Source: Saprospiraceae bacterium (GTDB taxonomy: Bacteria > Bacteroidota > Bacteroidia > Chitinophagales > Saprospiraceae). From it: DNA of 51,007 nucleotides. The DNA lies in contig JABAQQ010000047.1 in the NCBI GenBank assembly GCA_019187225.1, positions 1-51,007 on the forward strand, written 5' to 3'. Under the pieces are notes generated by a model that saw only the letters and a list, made by a program, of their open reading frames with translations, was not told where the DNA came from and did not search any database. Numbering within the stretch: the first letter of the stretch is position 1; each line of letters starts with the position of its first letter. A program made the position numbers and the translations under genes. Shown here piece after piece: positions 7,970 to 16,650 of this stretch.

Positions 7970-9190
7970 GTGCCGCCTTTAGAGAATATTCAATCGGAAC
8001 TGAAATCCGCGATCGCCTCGGGGGAGTTGGGCGAAGCATTGCGTCTGTTCACGCAAAGGGTGGCGCCGTCGTCCGCCGTGCTCAACCAGATCATCCTTCA
8101 GTTGAGGCGCTTTCATACGATCGAAAAAGAGTACAAAGCGGGGTTGGTGCTGCCTGCAGAGCGCAATACCGAATGCAGCCAGATCGCCCATGCAGTGCTT
8201 GCAATGATAGACGCGCTTGCGGAAACGGATGTGGCGAATACGGCCGGAGAATCGCCGGAACGACCGGCGTTCGGGTTGCCGGTCGCCGCGTACAGCCCCT
8301 TGCAAACGTTGCTCGCCAATCTGCGCATTGATTGGAAAAATACTCCCATCAGCGACCTGCATCTTGTCAATTGCAACCGGATTGCCGAATTTCGCATGCT
8401 CAAGCGCACCCTGCGCGACAGAAGCGCCGGCGGAGAAGAATTCCAATTCTATTTTATCAATGCCTGTCCGATGCAGCGGCCTGAGAGTTTTGCCGAACGG
8501 GTTATTCTGGAAATCATCCACAGCCTCGATGACGAGGACGCCGAAGCGGTCCTGATCCGCCGTAAGCCCAATGGCAACCGCATTAAGATCGAAGAATTGC
8601 CTTTCGATTTTATGGGCCTGGAGCAAAGCAAGAAAAAATTTGCCCGGTATTTTGCCGACCGCTTCGGATTTCACGAACGCATCGAACCCATAGAAGATTT
8701 CCTGCGCGCCTGTGTGCACAAGATGCGCGACTACCGCTACGTCGGCTTTGTTTTCAGCATCGACGCCAACACGGACTGGGAACCGTTTTTCCCCGACTAC
8801 CTGCAATGGATGATGGACACTTTTTCCGGTATTCACGAAGAAGGACCGATTTATCTGTTCTTTTTCCCGGTTTTGGCCCGCAACCTTCACGAAACCCCCT
8901 CTCCCACCCTGCAGGAAGTAGCTCAGGCGATTTGCCACCTGGGAGAGGCCAAAAATGCTGTCAGCTCGGTCATATCTCCGCTTCCTCCCGTGGTAAAAGA
9001 AGAAGTGCAGGATTGGTTTGTCGAATTCGGGGAAGCCGATGCCTCCAAAATTGACGACCTGATCCTGCTGACTTTACAACGCGAAAAAAGCGCCGCTTTA
9101 CGGATCGGCCGTTTTCTCCAGCAGGGGAAAGTGGATATGTACGACGTGGAAGCGCTGCAAGCGGAAGTATACCGGTATGCGCAACACTAA
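7970..9190 (+). CDS. EAD11-iSTAND protein (sensor/adaptor of a conflict system)
   Basis: 406 aa, GTG start. Residues 1-86 match Effector-Associated Domain 11, a small death-fold-like helical adaptor: ELKSAIASGELGEAL, then RRFHTIEKEYKAGL, then an ERN turn and an AVLAMIDAL helix. Residues about 110-330 match the iSTAND (inactive STAND) domain: HLVNCNRIAEF, FQFYFINACPMQRPESFAER, a basic NRIKIEELPF strand and a WMMDTFSGIH helix. No Walker A or B is present, as expected for iSTAND. EADs recruit effectors or partners by like-with-like contacts. It is the first gene of the operon with MoxR and the lytic vWA protein, so it probably senses or scaffolds. The last 70 residues are helical and unassigned. 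Confidence 0.85.
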   Translation: MPPLENIQSELKSAIASGELGEALRLFTQRVAPSSAVLNQIILQLRRFHTIEKEYKAGLVLPAERNTECSQIAHAVLAMIDALAETDVANTAGESPERPAFGLPVAAYSPLQTLLANLRIDWKNTPISDLHLVNCNRIAEFRMLKRTLRDRSAGGEEFQFYFINACPMQRPESFAERVILEIIHSLDDEDAEAVLIRRKPNGNRIKIEELPFDFMGLEQSKKKFARYFADRFGFHERIEPIEDFLRACVHKMRDYRYVGFVFSIDANTDWEPFFPDYLQWMMDTFSGIHEEGPIYLFFFPVLARNLHETPSPTLQEVAQAICHLGEAKNAVSSVISPLPPVVKEEVQDWFVEFGEADASKIDDLILLTLQREKSAALRIGRFLQQGKVDMYDVEALQAEVYRYAQH

Positions 9191-9200
9191 CGAATATTTA

Positions 9201-9235
9201 GTGGTGGCACGACTTTGAGTCGTGCCACCACTTTT
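9201..9235 (+). terminator. Perfect 14-bp hairpin between the EAD and MoxR genes
   Basis: GTGGTGGCACGACT (9201-9214) and AGTCGTGCCACCAC (9218-9231) pair perfectly around TTG, followed by TTTT. It looks like a terminator inside the operon. It could limit expression of the ATPase and lytic genes relative to the sensor, or be a copy of a palindromic repeat family. Confidence 0.6.
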
Positions 9236-9267
9236 ACCACACCCGACCATTGACCAATTTTATTGTC

Positions 9268-10176
9268 ATGAACTTTCACCTCTATTCCGCCGAAGGACAA
9301 ATTGACCTGCCTGCCCCCTCCATCAACCCCAGTCTGAACGACCCGCGCCTGTATCAGCCTTCAAAAGGTTTGCAGGATGCCGTGAACGTCGCCTTGGCGC
9401 TCAGTCAGCCTTTGCTCGTGACCGGCGAACCCGGTACAGGCAAAACGCAATTGGCCTGGCACCTCGCGCACCGGTTCCGGCTCGGAGAGCCCATTGTGTT
9501 CAACGCCCAGACCAACAGCACCGCCAGCGATCTTTTTTACAAATACGATGCGCTGGGGCATTTTCAATACAGCCACAACCAGAAGGAAGCCTTGTCGGCA
9601 ATGGAGATCGAAGAGCGGTTTATCCATTATCAGGCGCTCGGAGAAGCCATCCGCAGCGAAAAGCGCAGGGTCGTTCTGATTGACGAAGTGGACAAAGCCC
9701 CGCGCGACCTGCCCAACGATGTGCTGGCGGCCATCGAACGGCTCGAGTTCCGGGTGCCTGAGATTGGAAAAACGTTCAAAGCGGTCCAGGAACACCGCCC
9801 GGTCATCGTGCTCACCAGCAATTCGGAAAAAAACCTGCCCGACGCCTTTTTGCGCCGGGTCGTTTATTACCACATCCCCTTTCCCGACGCGAAGGCGCTT
9901 CTCGAAATACTCAGCAAAAAAGTGAACGGTTATGATGCGGACGCCCTCAACGCTCTGGTCGCACATTTTGAAGACATCCGCGCTTCCAAACAACTGCGTA
10001 AAAACCCCGCAACGGCGGAACTGATCTTCTGGGCAACGCTGCTGCACCAGACGGGGTTCGATCCTAAAGTGCTGGATGGAAAATTAAGCGCCGAAGACCG
10101 CTCGACTTTGCTGATGTCTTATTCGGTGCTGGCTAAGACGAAAGACGATCTCAACGCGCTGCAAAAAATGATTTAA
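9268..10176 (+). CDS. MoxR-family AAA+ ATPase
   Basis: 302 aa. Walker A GEPGTGKT (53-60), Walker B VVLIDEVDK (about 135-143), sensor 1 VLTSNSEKNLP and a following FLRR that can supply the arginine finger. The layout (short N-terminal segment, P-loop, helical lid) is typical of MoxR proteins, which act as ATP-driven chaperones on vWA partners. I chose ATG 9268 over the TTG at 9250 because the family N-terminus begins close to it. The vWA-like partner gene starts 12 bases after the stop, so the two are very probably co-translated. It should act in the cytoplasm at the membrane face of that partner. Confidence 0.92.
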   Translation: MNFHLYSAEGQIDLPAPSINPSLNDPRLYQPSKGLQDAVNVALALSQPLLVTGEPGTGKTQLAWHLAHRFRLGEPIVFNAQTNSTASDLFYKYDALGHFQYSHNQKEALSAMEIEERFIHYQALGEAIRSEKRRVVLIDEVDKAPRDLPNDVLAAIERLEFRVPEIGKTFKAVQEHRPVIVLTSNSEKNLPDAFLRRVVYYHIPFPDAKALLEILSKKVNGYDADALNALVAHFEDIRASKQLRKNPATAELIFWATLLHQTGFDPKVLDGKLSAEDRSTLLMSYSVLAKTKDDLNALQKMI

Positions 10177-10188
10177 AACGTTGGCGCC

Positions 10189-13100
10189 ATGCACAATCCG
10201 CTCCACTTTGCCCTCATTGCCGACTTGTTCGGGGCATTGGAAACCGACGGCATGCCGGTCGGAACCGACCTGCACCTGCGGATACAGACTTTGCTGCGCG
10301 CTTTGCCGGATGCGGTCGGGCCGGAGGATATGAAGACCCTGCTGGCGCCGTTGCTGTGCAAAAACAAGGAAGAGCAGGAGCGTTTTTATCAGTTGTTCGA
10401 CGGCAGCTGGAAGCGGGTGCAGGAAATGAATATTTTGGAAAAAACAGATGATAAGAAAGAAGCCGGGAGGACGGAAAATCAGGAAAAGAGGCGCAAAAAA
10501 TGGCGGGAATGGAGTGTCGTCGGATCGTTGTTGTTGATTGCGGTATTTCTTGTTCTGAAGTTTTCAACTGAGGACAAAAAATTAAAAGAAATCCGCACAG
10601 TTCTGGATGTCGAAGTGGGCGGACACGGGCAATATCTATTCGATACGCTGCTGAAGGGGCAACATGACCGGGCTTTCGCATGGAATTTTGAGGTTCCGGA
10701 TACCGCCATCGTTGAGGTAACGATTGACTCCGCGTCCCGGCGAATAAATTATCGCGGCATCAGCGCGGGGATAGATTCGGCAAACCTTTATTATCAACCG
10801 GAGCAAGGGAGAGAGCGCCAGCATAAAGTCATATTTAACGTCGCGGATACCATGACCATAGCAGGTCCTGAGGACCCGGAGATTTCTCAGGACTGCGTGT
10901 ATGTGCAACGCCAACTACCCTACTATCCCCGCGACCTGAGTCAGTTGTATCCGCCGCAACCGACGCTTTTACAACAATTTTTATCCGACTATGAATGGCC
11001 GGTGAAAACCGCCGCTATGCTGTCGGGCGGGCTGTTACTCTGGCTGCTGGCGCGTTGGGCAGCGCGAAAACGCCGCAAACTCATCGCCGAGCACCAACCC
11101 AACAGCAAACCGCCCTATGCCTGGAATATCCGCACGGAGGGAGAACAGGAAGTGGCGTTCGGCGACCAATACCACAACTTATTGAACATGTTGCGACGAC
11201 GGGAAAGCGGCGAATCCTGGCGGCTCGATATGCCGGAAACCATCCGCGCCACCATCCGTAAAGGTGGAATGCCGGAGTTCCGCTATGCCCGTCACACGCG
11301 CCCCGCCGAATACCTGTTGCTGCTCGATACCCACAGCGCGCGCGACCACCGGACGCAATTGTTCAACCAACTGTACAAAAATTTCCGGACACAGGAGGTC
11401 ATCGTCGAACGGTATTTCTACGATGGCGACCCCCGCCTGTGCTGGAATGAAACCCATCCCAACGGATTGACCTTGCGCGAATTACAATACAACTATCCCC
11501 ATTCGCGCCTGCTGCTGGTCGGCAACAACTACCAGCTGCTCAATCCCCAAACCGGTCGCTTAGCCAAATGGACCAACCTCTTCACCACCTGGAGCGACCG
11601 CGCCGTACTCAGCCCGCAGCCCATCCACGGCTGGGGACGCCGCGAACGCGCACTTGGCGAACAGTTCTACGTCCTCCCTGCAGCGCTCAGCGGCCTGCGC
11701 GAAGCCATTGAACGCTTCGATACCGACGACCGCAAAGAAACCGATATCACCCCGCGCAACTTCCCCGACGCGCACTACGAGCCCATCGAACTGATTGACA
11801 ACGACCTCATCAAAACCTTGCAAACGGCTTACGGTAATTCCGGCCAGGCCACATCCCTGCTTACCTGGATTGCCGCCTGCGCCGTGTACCCCGAACTGCA
11901 CTGGGACCTGACGCTTTATCTCGGCCAACTGCTTTCCACCGAGGAGAACACGCTGTTGAGCGCCGAATACATCGCCCAGATTTGCCGGCTTCCCTGGTTT
12001 ACGGAGGGCAAAATACCCGACGACGCCCGCAAAGTGTTGCTGACCTGGATCGAGGAACAACACCCCGATACGCTCCTGCGCATACGCGAAGGCTTGCACA
12101 ATTTATTGAAAGACAACCCGCCGTCCGACGACAGCGCCGCTTACGACGACTACGCCCTGAACATGGCGCTCAACGAATGGCAGTTCACCAAAGACAAACG
12201 CCGCAGGAAAGCACTGGAAAAGGAAGTGGCCGCCCGGCTCGCAGCGGGACAAACGGCTGATTTTACGGTCGTAAAAGTGCTCGACCGGCCGCGCTCGCCG
12301 CTGGATTTTGTGGTGCCGGATGCCTGGCGGAAATACGTTTACCACCAGGGGGCGCCATTGCTCGGTATGCGGGCATGGATATGGGCACTGCCTTTCTGGA
12401 TGGCAATGAGCGGACTGGTCGGATGGTGGCAACCGGATGACGGGAGATGTAAAGGCATTTCTGTTCCCGGTAGCGGCGCGGAAAATCCCGGTTATTGCCT
12501 CGAAAACATCAGTGAATTGATGATCTGGCGCGAAAGGCAGGCTGTTTCGGCTATCGCTGAAAACGATCTGGCCACCGCCGACAGCCTCGTCGGCAGAGTG
12601 GTGGCAACCGGATGGAAAAACTGGAAGTGTTCGGATCAATTTTTGAGTTTTCCGCAGGGAAAATTGAATTTGGACGGATTGCTGACACCTGCCGACAGTA
12701 TTATGAGTTTCAGAAACAGATTTGAAGCGTTTATGACGGACGCGCCATTGGACAGCAACATTTGGGTGGACTTTGTTTCGTTTTATCAAAACACGGCGGT
12801 CGCGTATTTCAATCAGGGGGTCAGCCTCCGCGATAGTCTTTTGAAACAGGAACCGGGCACAACTTTACTTACCCAACAACAACAACGATCGGCAGGACGC
12901 CCGGAATCCATTGAAAGAGAAAAGGAACCGGCCGGATGCGACTGTTTCCTCCGCGCCCGGGTCATCAATGCCCTGTTGCCCGACACGCTTCAATTGTGGT
13001 ACATCCGAGAAGCGGCCAAACGCTGCGAATCCATCAGCGACACATTGCGATCTGCCGGGGTAAAGGACATTGTATTGCGCGGTCAAACGACCGATGCGGA

Positions 13101-14646
13101 AAGCAAGGGTTTTCTTCCTCCTAATGTTCTGGCGGATGCCACGATCACTGCAAAAGGACTAAAGGCTTACTGGTTGAGCAAAGGGCAGTTCCGGGTGGAT
13201 GTACCCGGCGACTGGAAAAGCCCGGTGGTCATTATTGTCGCCGCACCGGGTTACCGTACGCAAACGGTGACCGTGCAGCCGGGGAGTTTTCATAGAAATG
13301 TCGTAATCTCTATGATCCGCGAAGTGGCAAATGCAATGGGGACAGATACAACAATTCAAAAATTAGTGGTTAGCGGAGACTTGAATTCAGATGAACAAGA
13401 AGTACAGAAAATAATTGAATCCGTCCTTCAGGTTACCGGTATTTCAAATATGAAAATAACTGCAAGAGTGTCTAATTCCGTCAACAATGTAACGTCTGGT
13501 ATAAATCGCGGCGAAAAATATATTATTTATAACCCTGTCTTTTTGAATAAACTGTCCGGATGGGGCAAGATCGGTGTTATAGCTCATGAAATCGGGCATC
13601 AAATTCTTGGGCATGATCTTTCTGAAAGAAGCCTGGTGCGACGTAAACAAATGGAGCTCGAAGCCGATAAATTTATGGGTGGAATTATGGCAAGAATGGG
13701 CGCCACAAGCGAAGAAGCTTTATCTCCCCTCGAATCATTAAAAGGAACCGGCGAAATTTCCACTCACCCTTCGCCTGATGCAAGACGACAAGCGGTCATG
13801 ATTGCTTATAATAATGAAATTCAAAAATCCGCCGACACCGACGGCGACGGCGTACCCGACAACCAAGACAACTGCCCGAAAATCAAAGGATTGAAGAATC
13901 TGAAGGGTTGCCCCGCCGGTAATTTGTACAGGGAACACATCGTGACAGCGGATGAAACCTTGCGCTCGATCGCAGCAAGGTACGGATTGAGCGCGCAGGA
14001 AATCGCCGTCGCCAATGGCATGGACATCAACGACAAACCCATCACGGGAAAGGTCATCCTGATACCTGTCAAGACCGCAACTGATGACAAGGACGGTGAC
14101 GAAGAATCGAATAGTGAACCGGTAAAACAATTGACTCCCCTGGAATTTGTAAAAAAATACAAGGATGCGGCGTATGCTGCTGAAAAACAGACCGGTTTAT
14201 CGGCCGTTGTGCTATTGGCCCAGGCAGCCCTCGAAAGCGGATGGGGTTCAAAAGTCGTGGGCAACATGTTTTTTGGTGTCAAAGACCCCGACAAGGGCAA
14301 AACCGGCAAAGGTCAGTTGATCGTCACTACCGAATACCTGAAAAATTCCGACCAGGGACATCTTTTCCCGGAGGTGATTTCTGTAGAATGGAATGAAAAG
14401 CGTCAAAGATATAAGTATACTGTGCGTGACTGGTTTCGCAAATACGACTCGCCGGAAGAATGCTTTCTGGAGCACGCCATGCTTTTTAAAAAAAATCCCC
14501 GGTATGACGGGGTTTTCAAAATTGATCCGTTCGATTATGCAGAACAAATCAGAGAAATACAAAAAGCAGGTTATGCATCGGCGCCGAATTACGCCGATGT
14601 ATTGATCGCTGTAGCTAGAACGATCGTCAGGAACATGGAAAATTAA
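10189..14646 (+). CDS. Giant membrane fusion: CoxE/vWA-like domain + M48-type peptidase + TSP3 + LysM + GH73 glucosaminidase
   Basis: 1485 aa. Residues 1-80: CoxE-like N-terminus (LLRALPDAVGPED, LLCKNKEEQERFYQLFDGSW). TM1 about 109-124, preceded by EKRRKKWRE. A 125-270 beta-rich segment, then TM2 about 273-290, followed by ARKRRK. Residues 291-726: vWA-like core (AEYLLLLDTHSARDHRT, with a degenerate metal site at Asp380) and helices. TM3 about 727-746. Then a helical region, an Ig-like domain (960-1045), a zinc peptidase motif HEIGHQILGH (His1133, Glu1134, His1137) with ELEAD (Glu1156), a thrombospondin type 3 repeat (1216-1241), LysM (1247-1294) and a FlgJ-like GH73 domain (1315-1485; AQAALESGWG, Glu1349). 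Positive charges put the vWA half inside and the lytic half outside. It should be the effector of the operon: a MoxR-driven switch coupled to proteolysis and wall cleavage (inference). Confidence 0.88.
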   Translation: MHNPLHFALIADLFGALETDGMPVGTDLHLRIQTLLRALPDAVGPEDMKTLLAPLLCKNKEEQERFYQLFDGSWKRVQEMNILEKTDDKKEAGRTENQEKRRKKWREWSVVGSLLLIAVFLVLKFSTEDKKLKEIRTVLDVEVGGHGQYLFDTLLKGQHDRAFAWNFEVPDTAIVEVTIDSASRRINYRGISAGIDSANLYYQPEQGRERQHKVIFNVADTMTIAGPEDPEISQDCVYVQRQLPYYPRDLSQLYPPQPTLLQQFLSDYEWPVKTAAMLSGGLLLWLLARWAARKRRKLIAEHQPNSKPPYAWNIRTEGEQEVAFGDQYHNLLNMLRRRESGESWRLDMPETIRATIRKGGMPEFRYARHTRPAEYLLLLDTHSARDHRTQLFNQLYKNFRTQEVIVERYFYDGDPRLCWNETHPNGLTLRELQYNYPHSRLLLVGNNYQLLNPQTGRLAKWTNLFTTWSDRAVLSPQPIHGWGRRERALGEQFYVLPAALSGLREAIERFDTDDRKETDITPRNFPDAHYEPIELIDNDLIKTLQTAYGNSGQATSLLTWIAACAVYPELHWDLTLYLGQLLSTEENTLLSAEYIAQICRLPWFTEGKIPDDARKVLLTWIEEQHPDTLLRIREGLHNLLKDNPPSDDSAAYDDYALNMALNEWQFTKDKRRRKALEKEVAARLAAGQTADFTVVKVLDRPRSPLDFVVPDAWRKYVYHQGAPLLGMRAWIWALPFWMAMSGLVGWWQPDDGRCKGISVPGSGAENPGYCLENISELMIWRERQAVSAIAENDLATADSLVGRVVATGWKNWKCSDQFLSFPQGKLNLDGLLTPADSIMSFRNRFEAFMTDAPLDSNIWVDFVSFYQNTAVAYFNQGVSLRDSLLKQEPGTTLLTQQQQRSAGRPESIEREKEPAGCDCFLRARVINALLPDTLQLWYIREAAKRCESISDTLRSAGVKDIVLRGQTTDAESKGFLPPNVLADATITAKGLKAYWLSKGQFRVDVPGDWKSPVVIIVAAPGYRTQTVTVQPGSFHRNVVISMIREVANAMGTDTTIQKLVVSGDLNSDEQEVQKIIESVLQVTGISNMKITARVSNSVNNVTSGINRGEKYIIYNPVFLNKLSGWGKIGVIAHEIGHQILGHDLSERSLVRRKQMELEADKFMGGIMARMGATSEEALSPLESLKGTGEISTHPSPDARRQAVMIAYNNEIQKSADTDGDGVPDNQDNCPKIKGLKNLKGCPAGNLYREHIVTADETLRSIAARYGLSAQEIAVANGMDINDKPITGKVILIPVKTATDDKDGDEESNSEPVKQLTPLEFVKKYKDAAYAAEKQTGLSAVVLLAQAALESGWGSKVVGNMFFGVKDPDKGKTGKGQLIVTTEYLKNSDQGHLFPEVISVEWNEKRQRYKYTVRDWFRKYDSPEECFLEHAMLFKKNPRYDGVFKIDPFDYAEQIREIQKAGYASAPNYADVLIAVARTIVRNMEN

Positions 14647-14648
14647 CA

Positions 14649-14779
14649 TCATACTGCACATTTTCCTTCACCACCATATCCAGCGGCAGGAATTGAAGTC
14701 GCGGCATTTCTTTTTTCAGGATCAGGCTGTGGACGATGGAGAGGATGCCGGGATAGTCCTGGCGCCAACGATTCCGTTT
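14649..14779 (-). pseudogene. Remnant of a LacI-family regulator gene (3' part)
   Basis: Read on the minus strand this gives YPGILSIVHSLILKKEMP and LQFLPLDMVVKENVQY. That matches the C-terminal part of the intact LacI gene at 16651-17739 almost residue for residue, and the DNA is clearly alike too. Everything upstream and the last dozen codons are missing, and no stop follows in frame before the vWA gene end. It starts within a few bases of that gene's stop codon. It is the relic of a duplication cut by recombination. Confidence 0.8.
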
Positions 14780-14794
14780 TTTTTCTGTTTTAAT

Positions 14795-16561
14795 CTACCT
14801 GATTTTTTTGATCCGTGCTTCCAGGCGGTTGTTTTGCCGGTGCTCCGCGTCCGAACATTCCACGCCTTCGGTACAGTGATTGCGCGGTTCCGTTTCGCCT
14901 TTTCCGTAGGCGGTAATGCGGGAGGGGCTTAAGCCTCTTTCCAGTAGGTAGCTCCTGGCAGTCGCAGCGCGGGCGTTGGTAAGTTCAAGATTGAGCCGGG
15001 TGTCGCCACGCGTGTCAGTGTGCGCAACAAGGTCCATTTCCATTTCAGGGTACCGTTGGAGCAGGTCGAAAATTGCGTCGAGATACGAGGATGCCTCCCT
15101 GTATAGTATGACACTGTTGTTTTCAGAGTAAATGTTGTTCAGAATAATTGTCGTGCCAACCTGGAGACCATTGTCGTATGGGATGGGCGCTTCGGCATCA
15201 GGGGTGGGCGAGGCTTTGGCAAGTTTGAAATGTAAGGGAACTGTGTCTTCCGTTTCTGCGACAAATATTTGCTCCCCGGTTTTATATCCCTGCCGGCTAA
15301 CGATAATGAGATAGCGTCTAGCACTTATCAATTCAGTTAGCCCTTTCCCGTCCGCATTGGTATACAGATCGGCCATTCCAAGGTCTGAGGCGCTTTTGCG
15401 TGACATCCGGAGGTTTACCACATGGGGCGTGTGTTGTTCGGTTTTCAAAACTACGGTGTACATATCTATATCATTCTTAGCGAAACCGTCTTCCGATAGT
15501 TGCAGAATGCGGATTTCAGATTGCGGAAGCGGCTGACCCGTTGCACTATCGGTGACAACAATCTCGACCTGGCTGAGCTGCGCCTTCCCGATGATGCCTT
15601 CCAGTCCCTTACCCGCTTCGAACCGGTGGATGTCTTCCCCGCCGTATCCCCGTTCCTTCTGGTTGCTGGTAAAAAAACCTGATTTCCCTTCGGCATCTAT
15701 GATAAATCCACCTTCATCGGCGTCGCTATTGAACGGTTCGCCCAGATTCAGGATTTCCTCCGGACGCTCCAGCGGGTTTTCAGCATAATAAATGTCGTAT
15801 CCGCCCAATGAATTGGAACGGCCATTGGAACTGAAAAACAATGCTCCCCATTCACTGATGAAGGGGAACTTTTCGTGTTTGTCAGTATTGACGACCGGGC
15901 CAAGATTGACAGGGACGCCCCAACCTGCATTGCTCTTTTCCACTGCATAAATATCAAAACCGCCCTGTCCTCCTGGCATATCGGATGCAAAAAATAAATA
16001 TTTTCCGTCGGCGCTGAGACTCGGATGGATACACGAATAGTCATCGCTGTTGAAGGGCAGGGCGATCGGCGGCGTCCATTCCGGTAGCCCGTAATGCGAT
16101 TCATATATCTTCATCGAGGTGCGGCCGTTTTTGCTCTTTTTCACGACACCTTTGTGGTTATTGGGGAGCGTCATGTAGGCCACTTTATTGTTTCGGGAAA
16201 AACACACGGGGCCATGGGAGAAAACAGATACGTTACCGGTACCGAAGTTAATTTTTTGAGGAAATGACGGCTCACCTTTCTTATTGAAAAAGGCATAGTG
16301 CAGTTCTGCGTATCGCCTGCCCGTAGCGGGGTCGGATGGGGTTGTTTTGTCGCGATCCGAGACGAATACGATGCCTCCCATAAAAAACGCGGGCGCGTAA
16401 TCGGCGCCCTCGCGGTTGATCCGGTTTGCATTATTTACCTTTACCGGATAATGGGCTTGATCCTTTTCACGGAAACGGTCTTTTGATTTGCTTTTCGACG
16501 ATTGTTGGGCCAACATGTGGCTGCAAAAAAGCAGCAACACGAACAGAAAAAACTGTTTCAT
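14795..16561 (-). CDS. OmpA-family outer-membrane protein with PD40 propeller repeats
   Basis: 588 aa. Signal peptide 1-19 (FCSHMLAQQ). Residues 40-330 hold WD40-like PD40 repeats (motifs such as YLFFASDMPGGQGGFDIY, LFFSSNGRSNSLGGYDIYY, GFFTSNQKERGYGGEDI). A carboxypeptidase-regulatory-like segment follows (about 340-450). The C-terminal OmpA domain (about 470-585) has the peptidoglycan-binding pattern DLVAHTDTRG, LSPSRITAYGKGE and NNRLEARI. Such proteins anchor the envelope to the wall; T9SS- and gliding-linked PorE-type proteins share this design. It lies between two copies of the same LacI 3' sequence, the upstream one intact and the downstream one a relic. Confidence 0.88.
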   Translation of the reverse strand: MKQFFLFVLLLFCSHMLAQQSSKSKSKDRFREKDQAHYPVKVNNANRINREGADYAPAFFMGGIVFVSDRDKTTPSDPATGRRYAELHYAFFNKKGEPSFPQKINFGTGNVSVFSHGPVCFSRNNKVAYMTLPNNHKGVVKKSKNGRTSMKIYESHYGLPEWTPPIALPFNSDDYSCIHPSLSADGKYLFFASDMPGGQGGFDIYAVEKSNAGWGVPVNLGPVVNTDKHEKFPFISEWGALFFSSNGRSNSLGGYDIYYAENPLERPEEILNLGEPFNSDADEGGFIIDAEGKSGFFTSNQKERGYGGEDIHRFEAGKGLEGIIGKAQLSQVEIVVTDSATGQPLPQSEIRILQLSEDGFAKNDIDMYTVVLKTEQHTPHVVNLRMSRKSASDLGMADLYTNADGKGLTELISARRYLIIVSRQGYKTGEQIFVAETEDTVPLHFKLAKASPTPDAEAPIPYDNGLQVGTTIILNNIYSENNSVILYREASSYLDAIFDLLQRYPEMEMDLVAHTDTRGDTRLNLELTNARAATARSYLLERGLSPSRITAYGKGETEPRNHCTEGVECSDAEHRQNNRLEARIKKIR

Positions 16562-16650
16562 ATTACGGGATTGGTTTGAGACAAAGGTAAGAACGCTTTA
16601 TTGTCAAGTGGCTGAAATAGTGGTGGCCGCAAGCCGGCCATTTCCTTCAT

